A DNA stretch of 64,000 bases from Paenibacillus sp. FSL H7-0331 (GCF_001956045.1 NZ_MRTH01000013.1:124001-188000); one strand, 5' to 3'; shown: positions 1-9,247, numbered from the stretch's first letter. The notes: generated from the sequence alone by a model not told the origin. Made by a program: numbers and translations.

Positions 1-410
1 ACGGTATACATGCGACGGATACATTAATCGGTGAGGGAACCTTGTTTGAAGGCAGGATCAAGTCAGAGGCAAGCATCCGCATTGAAGGACAGGTAACCGG
101 CGATGTGGATTGCGCAGGCGATGTGACCATTGGCGAGAAGGGCATCGTGAAGTCCAACGTGATTGCACGCAACGTCATACTGGCTGGCACCGTCAATGGA
201 AACGTCCTATGCAAAGGCAAGCTGACAATCCACGCCACCGGCAAGTTGTATGGGAACACGACAGCCCAATCACTCGTTATAGCGGAAGGCGGTTTGTTCC
301 AGGGAATGAGCAAAATGGATAGTACCGAATCGAACTCTATAGAGATGTCTGCTCCTTCTAAACAGACGGAATCGGTCACAGCAGCACCTACCGTTATCAC
401 ATGGCAATAG
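1..410 (+). CDS. Bactofilin family cytoskeletal protein, 5'-truncated by the window edge
   Basis: Bactofilins polymerise into cytoplasmic or membrane-associated filaments involved in cell shape and scaffolding. The protein shows regular beta-helix rungs with alternating Gly/Val/Ile (IRIEGQVTGDV, VTIGEKG, VILAGTVNGNV, LTIHATGKLYG), which is the DUF583 signature, followed by a polar Ser/Thr-rich tail. A TTG at 42 is in frame, but the frame stays open to the left edge and encodes TLIGEGTLFEGRI, the usual start of the bactofilin core. The real start therefore lies outside the window. Stop at 408-410, with a terminator at once downstream. The family call is firm; the exact role is not visible. Confidence 0.88.
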   Translation, partial: GIHATDTLIGEGTLFEGRIKSEASIRIEGQVTGDVDCAGDVTIGEKGIVKSNVIARNVILAGTVNGNVLCKGKLTIHATGKLYGNTTAQSLVIAEGGLFQGMSKMDSTESNSIEMSAPSKQTESVTAAPTVITWQ

Positions 411-430
411 CTGATACAACAAAAGGATAA

Positions 431-469
431 GCATACAGGGACAATCCTGAATGCCTGTCTTTTTTTTTG
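431..469 (+). terminator. Rho-independent terminator after the bactofilin gene
   Basis: Stem 431-439 pairs with 446-454 with one mismatch, around a 6-nt loop. A run of T residues follows to 469. It lies 20 nt after the stop codon. Confidence 0.75.
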
Positions 470-577
470 TTAAAAGTCGCGTGATGATTGAGTTTGAAGT
501 ATAATGTAGGCTAATGGTGAAATCGGATAGAGGCATGCACAAGAGGTATGTTTCAATTGACTACAAGGAGAGATTCG

Positions 578-2968
578 ATGCTGGGTAAGTTTCAAATCAA
601 TAGGCGCAGTGTGCTCCTAACTTGGCTCCTATCTTATTTGGCAGTTTTATTGCTGCCTGTCTTGATGAGTGTAATCGTATACACGCAGTCAAGTAAGACA
701 CTGGAGAATGAAATCAACCAGGCGAATCAATCGCTGCTCAAGCAGGTTCGCGAGGTCATGGATAATCAATTCGAATCGATGGAGCGGTTGAACTTTGAAT
801 TAACCTGGAACGTCAGACTTCAACAATTCCTGTTTTCGGGTAAATATCAAATCTACCCCAATGAATTACTGTACGACCTGCATCAAATCACACAGGATTT
901 GTTATTGTACAGAACGTCCTACTCGCTTATCGATCTGTTTTATATTTATATAGCCAATAGCAATCAGGTTCTCATGCCTGATGTTTACAGAGATGCTCCC
1001 TTTGCTTACAATTTGATCCATAAAAATGGCGTTTATAACTATGAGCAGTGGTTACAAATTGTTAATCAAAAAGAGTTTAAAGGCTTTATACCGATGTCCC
1101 GCATTGATGAGAGCGGCAACCTCCGTAATACAGTTGCCTATATCAGCACATATCGCAAGGAATCGGACAAGCCTGGAGCTACTAATGTAATCATGGTTGA
1201 CCAGTCGCGTATTCTGCGTGCTATTGAAAACATAGAGCTATTTAACAAGGGACATGTGTTAATCCTCAATGAAGCCAACCAGGTATTGGTAACCAGCTCG
1301 AAGGAAAGCGTGAATTTGCTCAAGGATTTTCCTTTTGATAAGGAAATGCCTGAATCGAATATGTTTTTATGGAATAAGGATGGCCTTAATTACGAGGTCA
1401 CTTATATCAAATCAGATCGTTCCAAGCTCAAATACTTATCGATTATCCCGAGCCAATTGTTTTGGGAAAAAGCCGAGCGGGTTCGGAATCTGACCTACAT
1501 GAGTATTTTTATTAGTTTGCTTGGAGGAATTTCGTTAACATACGTGTTTTTACGCAAAAATTATAATCCGGTACGGCGTCTTGTAACCGCTCTTTCCGGC
1601 AAAACCGAGCTGACTGGCGGTCAAGGTTATAATGAGTTTCGATTTATCGAGCAGGCCGTTGACCATACGTTGGTAGAAATGGCCAAAATTATGTCTGAAC
1701 GTAAAAAACAATACCATATATTACGGTCCAATTTCGTTGGGCGGATGTTAAAAGGAAAGCTTAATGAACAAATCCCTGTTGATGAATCGTTGGCCACCTT
1801 TAATATGCAGTTTGCTACGGACGATTTTGCCGTTATTGTGCTTTATGTACAGGAAAGCGGGACTTTCCATGAGCGTATTCAGGAAATAGGCTCGACCGAC
1901 CCGCAGCAGCTGATGCAATTTATTATTACCAATGTGATGGAGGAGCTGGCAGCCCAAAACCATCAAGGCTATGTAACCGAAATGGAAGATTCGCTCGTCT
2001 GTCTTATTAATTTCTCTGCCAAGAATCCCGAGGGACGGATGGAAGAGCTGGTCCGCATCTCCAAGGACGCTCAAGCGTTCATTATGTCCAAGTATCATAT
2101 TAGTTTGACCCTGTCGATAAGTGGTATTCATAGCGGGATTAACGGAATTTCCCAAGCTTATTTGGAAGCGCTCGATGCTATGGAGTACAAGCTGGTTATG
2201 GGCAGCAAGGAAATTTTGTCCTATGAGGATATTCATCAGAATGCTGCTATGGAGGAAGCGGATACCGTCTATTATTACCCGCTCCAGGTAGAGCTCCAAC
2301 TGATTAATTACGTCAAAATCGGGGATTTCCCGATGGCTCGACAAACACTCGATGAGATCATTGAGCGCAATTTTAAACGATCATTCATGTCTGTGCCGCT
2401 TGGTCGATGTCTGATGCTCAATTTGGTCAGTACGATGATCAAAACGATCAGTGAGCTCGGATATATCGAGGACAGCCTCTTAATACGTAACCCAAGACGG
2501 ATTGAAAAAAGGATCGAGCGGCTGGCGACCTGTGAAACAATTCAGGAAATGCAGGTTCAAATGACGGAATTTCTGGAAAAGGTTTGTGAATATACGTCCA
2601 ACAAACGTCAGCAAAATATTCAACAGTCCAAGCAGCGAGTTATGGATGAACGAATCCAGCAAATTGTTAATTACATTAATGAGAGCTACACGGACCCGAA
2701 CCTCAATATCTCGATGATCGGCAGTCACTTTGACATGAAGCCAGCTTACTTGTCCAAGCTGTTCAAGGACCACACCAATGAAGGTCTGTTGGATTCGATA
2801 AACAAGACCAGAGTGGCCCGAGCCAAGTCGATTTTAGATGAAGGCAGCCGAAATGTAAGCGATGTAGCAACTTCAGTAGGCTTTAATGATGTGAATGCAT
2901 TTATCCGGACCTTTAAAAAGTATGAAGGCATCACTCCCGGAAAATATAAGGAAATGAAGGAGGAATAG
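578..2968 (+). CDS. Membrane-anchored AraC-family transcriptional regulator
   Basis: One-component sensor-regulator that probably controls the downstream transporter genes. There is an N-terminal membrane segment at about residues 10-35, an extracellular domain of roughly 270 residues, a second membrane segment near 304-327, a cytoplasmic linker and a C-terminal AraC double helix-turn-helix at about 690-790 (SMIGSHFDMKPAYLSKLFK, then VATSVGFNDVNAFIRTFKK). This architecture is common in Paenibacillus beside sugar ABC transporters. An in-frame ATG at 548 exists, but AAGGAGAG at 565-572 sits 5 nt before the ATG at 578, so 578 is preferred (796 aa). A TATAAT lies at 500-505 without a good -35. 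The ligand is unknown, most likely a sugar or oligosaccharide. Confidence 0.88.
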   Translation: MLGKFQINRRSVLLTWLLSYLAVLLLPVLMSVIVYTQSSKTLENEINQANQSLLKQVREVMDNQFESMERLNFELTWNVRLQQFLFSGKYQIYPNELLYDLHQITQDLLLYRTSYSLIDLFYIYIANSNQVLMPDVYRDAPFAYNLIHKNGVYNYEQWLQIVNQKEFKGFIPMSRIDESGNLRNTVAYISTYRKESDKPGATNVIMVDQSRILRAIENIELFNKGHVLILNEANQVLVTSSKESVNLLKDFPFDKEMPESNMFLWNKDGLNYEVTYIKSDRSKLKYLSIIPSQLFWEKAERVRNLTYMSIFISLLGGISLTYVFLRKNYNPVRRLVTALSGKTELTGGQGYNEFRFIEQAVDHTLVEMAKIMSERKKQYHILRSNFVGRMLKGKLNEQIPVDESLATFNMQFATDDFAVIVLYVQESGTFHERIQEIGSTDPQQLMQFIITNVMEELAAQNHQGYVTEMEDSLVCLINFSAKNPEGRMEELVRISKDAQAFIMSKYHISLTLSISGIHSGINGISQAYLEALDAMEYKLVMGSKEILSYEDIHQNAAMEEADTVYYYPLQVELQLINYVKIGDFPMARQTLDEIIERNFKRSFMSVPLGRCLMLNLVSTMIKTISELGYIEDSLLIRNPRRIEKRIERLATCETIQEMQVQMTEFLEKVCEYTSNKRQQNIQQSKQRVMDERIQQIVNYINESYTDPNLNISMIGSHFDMKPAYLSKLFKDHTNEGLLDSINKTRVARAKSILDEGSRNVSDVATSVGFNDVNAFIRTFKKYEGITPGKYKEMKEE

Positions 2969-2996
2969 ACCGCTGCTAAGCGGTTTTTTCTTTTTA
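2969..2996 (+). terminator. Rho-independent terminator after the AraC regulator
   Basis: ACCGCT (2969-2974) pairs with AGCGGT (2979-2984) around a GCTA loop and is followed by T-rich sequence. It starts directly after the stop codon, so the transporter genes need their own promoter. Confidence 0.85.
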
Positions 2997-3079
2997 TATT
3001 GATTATTTTGTATATCTAATTGTACTTTTTGTTGATTCGAATTCGTGTTTTTGCCGATAAAATTGGCACAATTTACGAT

Positions 3080-3108
3080 TTCATTTTATGTAAGCGCCAT
3101 CATATAAT
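3080..3108 (+). promoter_or_regulatory. Candidate promoter for the sugar transporter operon
   Basis: A perfect -10 TATAAT at 3103-3108 lies 17 bp from a weak -35 TTCATT at 3080-3085. A weak -35 with a perfect -10 fits an activator-dependent promoter, consistent with the upstream AraC regulator. Inferred from sequence only. Confidence 0.5.
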
Positions 3109-3194
3109 ACGAGTATGGGAAACAGGTTATATACACAATCTCATGTTGAAGTCATTATTCGGTTCAGCCGAAATATTAGGGAGGTCTTCATACT

Positions 3195-4844
3195 ATGAAG
3201 AGCAAAAAGAAAATCGTCTCCACTCTAGTAGTTACAGCCATGATGAGCACTGCAGCGATCGCTTGTTCGACACCCGCAGCCACACCTGCACCTGCTGACA
3301 CGAAAGCACCTGCCGCTGGAACACCTGCACCTGCTGCGACCGCAACAACGTATCCGATAAAGACGGACAAAACACTTTCTTATTGGATGGAGATGACGGG
3401 TAACCTGGTCGGCGTAAAAGCGACTCACCAGGATGTTCCTTTCTTTGCTGAATGGCAAAAAAGAACCGGTGTTCCATTAAAATTTATTGCACCTCCTGTT
3501 AACCAGGCCAAAGAAGCACTTAACGTTATGCTGGCTTCCGGAGATTTGCCGGACATGATTGAGTTCAACTTCTTTAAGGACTTCCCTGGCGGTCCGGAAA
3601 AAGCTATCAAAGACGGATACATTTTGAAGCTGAATGATTTGATTGATAAAAGTGCGCCGAACCTGAAAAAATATTTGAAAGAGCATCCGGAAATCGACAA
3701 AATGGTCAAAACGGATAACGGCAGCTACTATGCATTCCCGTTCATTCGCGGAGATGATTCACTGATGGTGTATCAAGGCCCGATTGTTCGTCAGGATTGG
3801 CTGGATGAGCTTGGCCTGCCATTGCCGCAAACCATTGATGAATGGACAGCAATGCTGAAAGCTTTCAAAGAAAAGAAAGGTGCAGCAGCTCCTTTCACAG
3901 CAAGTGGCAAGCCTCGCGTATTTAATGAATTCAACAGTGGACATTTCATGGGAGCCTACGGGGTAACACGTGACTTCTATCTGGAAGGCGGACAGATTAA
4001 GTTTGGTCCTGCTGAAAAAGGCTATAAAGATTGGTTAGCCTTATTCCGTGGTTGGTATGAGCAAGGACTATTGGATAAGAACATTGCAACTGTGGATGCC
4101 AAAGCTTTTGATGCGAATATCGTATCGGGTGCATCCGGTGCCACTGTAGCTAATACGGGTGGCGGTATTGGAAAATGGCAGCCGCTTGTTGAAGCTAATA
4201 ATCCTAAGGCGAAGCTGGTAGCTGCACCACAACCGGTCTTGAAAAAAGGCGATACACCGAAATTTGGTCAAAGAGATTTGCCGTTCTCCGTAAATGGCGG
4301 TATGGTAGCCATTTCAGCAACTTCCAAAAATGCAGAGCTGGCTGTTAAGCTGCTGGATTATGGCTATAGCGAGGCAGGTAATAAATACTTCAACTTTGGT
4401 CAAGAAGGCGTAAGCTACAATATGGTGAATGGTGTTCCAACCTATACGGATCTATTAATGAAAAATCCGGATAAACTGGCTCCTGCCCAAGCGATAGCTC
4501 TGTATACACGCGCTAACTACAGCGGTCCGTTCGTTCAGGATAAAAATTATATTCAACAATATTTAGCGCTTCCACAGCAAAAAGAAGCTCTTGGCATTTG
4601 GGCTAAAACCGATGTGGCTAAATATCAATTGCCGCCAATCACACCGACTCCAGAAGAAAGTACTGAAATGGCGAAAATTATGACCGATGTTAACACATTA
4701 GTCGATGAAATGACTTTAAAAATTATTTTGGGTGCCGAGCCTCTTGATGCATATGAAAAATATGTTGAAAAGCTGAAATCCGTTAAGCTGGATCGTGCTA
4801 TCGAGATTCAAAAAGCTGCTTTGGATCGCTTCAACAAACGTTAA
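3195..4844 (+). CDS. Extracellular solute-binding lipoprotein, carbohydrate ABC transporter (LplA/YtcQ type)
   Basis: Captures a carbohydrate outside the membrane and passes it to the two permeases encoded next. It has a Lys-rich signal peptide with lipobox A-I-A-C and lipidated Cys24, an Ala/Pro/Thr-rich linker to about residue 50, then a long SBP_bac_1-like fold. At 549 aa it is the size typical of LplA/YtcQ-type proteins and larger than maltose-binding proteins. GGGAGG at 3179-3184 supports the ATG at 3195. No ATPase gene is present here; transporters of this class commonly share an MsmX-type ATPase encoded elsewhere. The substrate cannot be read from sequence. Confidence 0.9.
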   Translation: MKSKKKIVSTLVVTAMMSTAAIACSTPAATPAPADTKAPAAGTPAPAATATTYPIKTDKTLSYWMEMTGNLVGVKATHQDVPFFAEWQKRTGVPLKFIAPPVNQAKEALNVMLASGDLPDMIEFNFFKDFPGGPEKAIKDGYILKLNDLIDKSAPNLKKYLKEHPEIDKMVKTDNGSYYAFPFIRGDDSLMVYQGPIVRQDWLDELGLPLPQTIDEWTAMLKAFKEKKGAAAPFTASGKPRVFNEFNSGHFMGAYGVTRDFYLEGGQIKFGPAEKGYKDWLALFRGWYEQGLLDKNIATVDAKAFDANIVSGASGATVANTGGGIGKWQPLVEANNPKAKLVAAPQPVLKKGDTPKFGQRDLPFSVNGGMVAISATSKNAELAVKLLDYGYSEAGNKYFNFGQEGVSYNMVNGVPTYTDLLMKNPDKLAPAQAIALYTRANYSGPFVQDKNYIQQYLALPQQKEALGIWAKTDVAKYQLPPITPTPEESTEMAKIMTDVNTLVDEMTLKIILGAEPLDAYEKYVEKLKSVKLDRAIEIQKAALDRFNKR

Positions 4845-4853
4845 TTTGCAAGA

Positions 4854-4877
4854 TGGGAGGGCCTACAAGCCCTCCCA
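4854..4877 (+). other. Intercistronic stem-loop between binding-protein and permease genes
   Basis: A perfect 9-bp stem (4854-4862 with 4869-4877) around a 6-nt loop, with no T run. It is therefore more likely an mRNA 3'-stabilising or partial-termination element than a full terminator, letting the binding protein be made in excess over the permeases. Confidence 0.65.
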
Positions 4878-4929
4878 ACCATTCAAATTATGAGCTAGAG
4901 ACAAATAGGTGAGGAAGGAGGGGTATGAG

Positions 4930-5892
4930 ATGGCCAAAACGATGCAGCTTGAAAAGTCACAATCGGTAAGAAAGTCAAATCCTACCTTTATGACTCGGTT
5001 TATCCGCGATTTTGTGCTGAACAAATATTTATATCTGATGATGGTTCCCGTCATCGCTTATTATGCCATTTTTCACTACACTCCTATGTATGGAGCTATA
5101 ATTGCCTTTAAAGACTATACCCCGATGAAAGGTATTGTGGGCAGTCCTTGGGTTGGTTTGGCAAATTTTAATGACTTCTTTGGCAGTTATTACTTTTGGC
5201 GTATTTTGAAAAATACCGTTGTGATCAGCCTGTATTCTTTAATATTTGAATTTCCTGCTCCGATTATCCTTGCGGTTTTGATTAATGAGGTCCGCAATCA
5301 AATATTTAAACGAGTCGTTCAATCCATTACTTATATGCCTTATTTTATTTCGATGATTGTTATCTGTGGTATGATTAGTGATTTTACGAATTCGGATGGC
5401 GTTATTAACACGCTTTTAACGTACTTTGGCTATGATGGAAAAGCCATGCTGCAAAAGCCGGAACTATTTCGAAGCATCTACATTCTTTCTGAAATTTGGC
5501 AAAAGATCGGCTGGGAGTCGATTATCTATATTGCAGCGCTGATGGGTATTGATCAGGAGCAATATGAGGCAGCCCGTATGGATGGCGCAAGCCGTTGGAA
5601 GCAGATTCTTCATATTACACTGCCTGGTATTATGCCGACGATCGCCATCATGTTCATTCTACGGATGGGGAACCTCCTCAACGTAGGTTTTGAGAAGATC
5701 ATCCTGCTCTACAATCCGGTTACTTACGATACCGCTGATGTCATATCCTCCTTCGTGTACCGTAAAGGTTTGTTGGAGTTCGGATGGAGCTACAGCGCCG
5801 CGGTGGGCATATTTAATTCGGTGCTCAATCTGATACTGTTAATTACAGCGAATTACATTAGCCGCAAGGTGAACAATAGCAGCCTATGGTAA
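4930..5892 (+). CDS. Carbohydrate ABC transporter permease, LplB type
   Basis: First integral membrane subunit of the sugar importer. Six predicted membrane segments and the binding-protein-dependent permease loop (EAARMDGAS ... LPGIMPT, around residues 214-236), which contacts the ATPase. A GTG at 4909 would read through the ribosome-binding site; AAGGAGGG at 4915-4922, 7 nt before the ATG at 4930, fixes the start (320 aa). It follows the lipoprotein after an 85-nt gap holding the stem-loop and precedes the second permease by 19 nt. The LplB/YtcP family call is firm; the substrate is unknown. Confidence 0.9.
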   Translation: MAKTMQLEKSQSVRKSNPTFMTRFIRDFVLNKYLYLMMVPVIAYYAIFHYTPMYGAIIAFKDYTPMKGIVGSPWVGLANFNDFFGSYYFWRILKNTVVISLYSLIFEFPAPIILAVLINEVRNQIFKRVVQSITYMPYFISMIVICGMISDFTNSDGVINTLLTYFGYDGKAMLQKPELFRSIYILSEIWQKIGWESIIYIAALMGIDQEQYEAARMDGASRWKQILHITLPGIMPTIAIMFILRMGNLLNVGFEKIILLYNPVTYDTADVISSFVYRKGLLEFGWSYSAAVGIFNSVLNLILLITANYISRKVNNSSLW

Positions 5893-5911
5893 GGAAAGGA
5901 GAGATAGGGTT

Positions 5912-6793
5912 ATGCCAAAGGATCAAGGTTTAATGGATAAATTATTGGATATCGGTATCCATGTTGGACTTGTGCTTTTAATGATATTTGCGCTCTATCC
6001 GATGCTGTATGTTGCCTTTGCATCCATCAGTGACGCAGGGCAGCTGATAGCACACAAAGGATTGCTGTTTAAACCGTTGGGATTCAGTATTGAAGCTTAT
6101 AAGAACGTTTTTAAGAATCCGGGCATTTTGATCGGATACCGCAACACCTTGTTTATTTTGGTGATGGGTGTTGTTCTGAATCTGTTTATGACAGCTATGG
6201 GTGCATATGTGCTTTCCCGTAAAAATGTAATGTGGAATAAGGTATTTATTATTATTATCGTGTTTACCATGTTTTTTAATGGCGGCTTGATTCCTTTGTA
6301 CCTGACCGTTAAAAATGTTGGTTTGATCAATTCGTTATGGGCGACAATTATACCTTTTGCAATCAGCACCTTTAATCTGATCATCATGCGTACGGCCTTT
6401 ATGTCCGTGCCAGACAGTCTGGAAGAGTCGGCCAAGATTGACGGAGCCAATCACTTTACGATCCTGTTCAAAATCATTATTCCATTGTCCATGCCAGTTA
6501 TTGCCGTTATGATTCTCTATTATGCGGTTGAGAAGTGGAATGGCTGGTTCTATGCATCTGTGTTCCTGAAGGACCGTGAGCTGTTCCCGCTGCAGCTGAC
6601 GCTGCGTGAAATATTGCTGGCCAACCAGACAGACAGCATGTCGGCAGGAGCGAGTGCCGGGGATCAGTTCCAGATCGGGGAAACGATCAAATATGCGACC
6701 ATCATGGTAGCTACGATTCCAATTCTGTGCGTATATCCATTCGTACAAAAATATTTTGTTAAAGGTGTTATGGTAGGTGCATTAAAAGGCTAA
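5912..6793 (+). CDS. Carbohydrate ABC transporter permease, LplC/YtcP type
   Basis: Second permease subunit, forming a heterodimer with the preceding LplB-type protein. It has six hydrophobic segments and the conserved loop EESAKIDGANHF ... IPLSMPV at about residues 170-195. Length 293 aa, usual for YtcP/LplC. AAGGAGAGA upstream supports the ATG at 5912. It is the last gene of the operon, ending 30 nt before a strong terminator. The absence of an ATPase gene fits the family, which borrows a shared MsmX-like ATPase. Confidence 0.9.
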   Translation: MPKDQGLMDKLLDIGIHVGLVLLMIFALYPMLYVAFASISDAGQLIAHKGLLFKPLGFSIEAYKNVFKNPGILIGYRNTLFILVMGVVLNLFMTAMGAYVLSRKNVMWNKVFIIIIVFTMFFNGGLIPLYLTVKNVGLINSLWATIIPFAISTFNLIIMRTAFMSVPDSLEESAKIDGANHFTILFKIIIPLSMPVIAVMILYYAVEKWNGWFYASVFLKDRELFPLQLTLREILLANQTDSMSAGASAGDQFQIGETIKYATIMVATIPILCVYPFVQKYFVKGVMVGALKG

Positions 6794-6822
6794 TAGACCA
6801 TAATGGCCAAGAGCTTATACTG

Positions 6823-6870
6823 AAAAGTCGTTCTTACTCCTATTCGGAATAGGTGTAGGAACGACTTTTT
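6823..6870. terminator. Bidirectional terminator between convergent genes
   Basis: AAAAGTCGTTC (6823-6833) pairs with GAACGACTTTT (6859-6869), with a further inner stem. The flanking A and T runs let it work for the permease gene (+) and the dehydrogenase gene (-). Confidence 0.85.
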
Positions 6871-6965
6871 GTTAATTCCAGTTCGGTAATAGTGAATATG
6901 ATTGAAATATAATCTTTTTTCTTCCCGATTTTTACAAATGTGTGAGAGCTGGTTAGGTGTCTATC

Positions 6966-7721
6966 TTAAAGCAAATGTCCGCCAGACACTTCAATGTCCT
7001 GGGCTGTAACCCAGCCGAAATCATCGGACAATAAGTTCACAATGACCTTCGCAAGATCTTCGGGTTGGCCGATTCTGCCAAATACAGATTGCTCAGCCAG
7101 CGGCTTGATGAATTCAGGATGTTTATCGAATACTCCATCGCCAAAATTGCTTAGCGTAGGACCGGGAGAAACTGCGTTGACCCGAATTTTGCGAGGTGCA
7201 AGTTCTTTGGCGATATAGCGAGTCCAAGTTGAGAATGCTGCTTTTAACGAGCCGTAGGCGGAGTATCCTGGAAATGATTGGTTCTTGGATGAACTTGTGG
7301 TATTTACGATCGCTCCAGCATCATTCATGAATTGGACGAGGTGTTGTGTTAAAAAAACCGGTCCTTTAAAGTTCGTATTAAGAATTTTGTCGAAGTACTC
7401 TTCGCTCATCTCAGTTAACATCATTGGCCCACCAACACCGCCATTATTAACTAAGTAATCAAAAGTCGTTCTGTTCCAAATTTCTTTGAGGCTCTTTTTC
7501 ACTTCTAGAACGAAACCTTCGAATGTTGATATTTGAGTTAGATCCAACTTCAGTGCTACAGCCCGAACTCCTTTATTCTTCTCAATTTCCTTAACGACAG
7601 CTTCTGCCCGGTCCTTATAGGTATTGTATGTGAGAATGACGCTAATTCCGCGCTTGCCAAACTCAAGAGCCGTCGCTTTTCCAATGCCATTACTTCCACC
7701 TGTTACGATTGCAATTTTCAT
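6966..7721 (-). CDS. Short-chain dehydrogenase/reductase (SDR)
   Basis: Classical SDR of 251 aa, NAD(P)-dependent. Visible motifs: the nucleotide-binding TGGSNGIG at residues 7-14, NNGG in place of the usual NNAG, the Ser region TTSSSKN and the catalytic Tyr-x-x-x-Lys in YGSLK. GGTAGGAT lies before the ATG at 7721. It is divergent from an AraC_N regulator, so that regulator is a plausible controller. This pair is common in bacteria, often with reductases acting on aldehydes or ketones. The substrate cannot be deduced. Confidence 0.88.
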   Translation of the reverse strand: MKIAIVTGGSNGIGKATALEFGKRGISVILTYNTYKDRAEAVVKEIEKNKGVRAVALKLDLTQISTFEGFVLEVKKSLKEIWNRTTFDYLVNNGGVGGPMMLTEMSEEYFDKILNTNFKGPVFLTQHLVQFMNDAGAIVNTTSSSKNQSFPGYSAYGSLKAAFSTWTRYIAKELAPRKIRVNAVSPGPTLSNFGDGVFDKHPEFIKPLAEQSVFGRIGQPEDLAKVIVNLLSDDFGWVTAQDIEVSGGHLL

Positions 7722-7937
7722 AAGATCCTACCTTTCTTGTGTTCGATCTGGATTTTATTTTAGTCGTTTCTGCTGAAATAATATAGATTTAATAATGCCT
7801 TTTAATTGCCTAAAACCACCATGTATGGTTTCGATAAACCCGGATTATCCCCTTTTTTATTATAAGAAGAGCCTAAAAATGCCGATGCATCTCAGAGTTG
7901 TGTTGAGGAATAAGAAGTCATGTGATAAAATAAATGT
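7722..7937. promoter_or_regulatory. Divergent promoter region between SDR and AraC_N genes
   Basis: 216-bp A/T-rich spacer holding the start signals of both divergent genes. On the + strand TTGAGG (7903-7908) and TAAAAT (7926-7931) are 17 bp apart and end 6 nt before the regulator's ATG. No clear palindromic operator was found. Confidence 0.5.
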
Positions 7938-8825
7938 ATGGATAAAGTTTTAGGTGAAATTATTGATCTAATGAAAGGTGCAGGCACTCGACCAATTGAA
8001 ACCGGAGTACCGGGGCTAAGCATGATTAAGGGAGACATTCCCGCACATCAGCTCGCAGCGCTCTACGAGCCGATGATTGGTTTTACGGTTCAAGGAACAA
8101 AGATACTTTCAATCGGTGAGCGTAGCACTACCTTGGAAGGACCCTCGTATTACGTGGTACCGGTACATGTTCCTGCAACGGCGAGTGTACATCCAGACCG
8201 TGATGGCCGTCCTTACATGTCCCTTGGTCTAGAGTTGAATCAGAATGTTCTTCAGAGTTTATTAAGAGATCTTCCTGAAAATCTAATACCAACTGCTTCT
8301 GAGCATTTCGCAGCTTGTGAAATAGACATTGAATTTATGGAGGCATGGCTGCGCTTATTGCGATTAACGAATACATCAAGAGATATTCCAGCTCTTGCAC
8401 CGGCTTATGAACGCGAAATCCTTTATCGCGTTCTGATGGGACCACAAGGATGGTATCTGAGGCAACTTGGTCTGCGGGAAAGTAATTTCTCTAAGATTTC
8501 TCAAATTGTAAAATGGTTTCGTGAAAATTTTATGAGGCCACTAGACATCGGTGAGATGGCATCAAAATCTGGTATGGCTATAAACACCTTTCACCGTCAG
8601 TTTAAACGTGCAACGGGTTTAAGTCCTATTCAATTTCAAAAGCAATTAAGGCTTTTGGAGGCTAGAAACCTCATTGCATTTGAGGGCTATGCAGTAGCCA
8701 GTGCCGCATATCAAGTTGGCTATCAGAGTCCCTCACAGTTTAATCGAGAGTACTCCCGCTTCTTTGGTTCATCTCCAGCTCGGGATACTGAGAATCTAAG
8801 ACGAATCGAAAGCGCGAGGGATTAG
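7938..8825 (+). CDS. AraC-family regulator with AraC_N domain
   Basis: Cytoplasmic transcription factor of 295 aa. The N-terminal half has the AraC_N (PF06719) look: PGLSMIKGDIPAH, LYEPMIGFTVQGTKIL, YYVVPVHVPATASV. The C-terminal half carries two helix-turn-helix motifs (IGEMASKSGMAINTFHRQFK and the region near VASAAYQVGYQSPSQFNREY). The protein start matches the family, yet no ribosome-binding site precedes the ATG and the predicted -10 ends only 6 nt upstream, so the transcript may be leaderless. It probably controls the divergent SDR gene. Confidence 0.88.
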   Translation: MDKVLGEIIDLMKGAGTRPIETGVPGLSMIKGDIPAHQLAALYEPMIGFTVQGTKILSIGERSTTLEGPSYYVVPVHVPATASVHPDRDGRPYMSLGLELNQNVLQSLLRDLPENLIPTASEHFAACEIDIEFMEAWLRLLRLTNTSRDIPALAPAYEREILYRVLMGPQGWYLRQLGLRESNFSKISQIVKWFRENFMRPLDIGEMASKSGMAINTFHRQFKRATGLSPIQFQKQLRLLEARNLIAFEGYAVASAAYQVGYQSPSQFNREYSRFFGSSPARDTENLRRIESARD

Positions 8826-8945
8826 ATAGCTGGCATCTTTTTGGTACGCTCAAGGTATGTGGAGTGCGTGGTAAGGAAATATCGGGAGGACAGAATTTAA
8901 TAGTTTCTTTATTGAGCTGAGTCTATCGATCAGAATTTAAGGCTG

Positions 8946-8971
8946 AGAACTTCCTAAAGGAGGTTCTTTTT
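8946..8971 (+). terminator. Terminator after the AraC_N regulator
   Basis: AGAACTTCCT (8946-8955) pairs with AGGAGGTTCT (8958-8967) with one G-T wobble, followed by a short T run. Confidence 0.7.
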
Positions 8972-9099
8972 AGCATTTTTTTGACTCGTTCATATACTAA
9001 TTGGCGAATATTGGTATGAATATAGTAGTAAAACATTAGATTTTTTAAAGATGGGGGCGCATTAACTGAATATGAAAAATAAGTTAAAAAATAAAACTA

Positions 9100-9128
9100 T
9101 TGCAATACGCCGTATTTCGATGTATTAT
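9100..9128 (+). promoter_or_regulatory. Predicted promoter of the oligosaccharide/oligopeptide-type operon
   Basis: -35 TTGCAA (9100-9105) and -10 TATTAT (9123-9128) with a 17-bp spacer. Transcription would start near 9135, just ahead of the palindromic operators, which are placed to block elongation or loop the DNA. Confidence 0.6.
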
Positions 9129-9167
9129 ACAAACATTAATAAAACGCTTTCATTACCAATACAGTTA

Positions 9168-9185
9168 GATTAAACCGGTTTAATC
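9168..9185. promoter_or_regulatory. LacI-type operator, copy 1
   Basis: Perfect 18-bp palindrome GATTAAACCGGTTTAATC with a central CG step, typical of LacI-family operators. It is the longest of three copies upstream of the operon that encodes a LacI-family regulator at 16334. Confidence 0.75.
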
Positions 9186-9247
9186 AAGGTGGTGATAATC
9201 ACATATGGGTCAACATAAGATAAACTAAAAGGTCCTTAATCAATCTT

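Noticed and set aside
1748..2344. 198-codon open frame antisense to the AraC regulator
   Set aside because: It lies wholly inside a well-supported gene, has no ribosome-binding site and shows no recognisable protein features.
9139..9152. Catabolite-responsive (cre) element for CcpA
   Set aside because: The right half (CGCTTTCA) fits, but the first two consensus positions of the left half do not. It was not listed as a separate feature.
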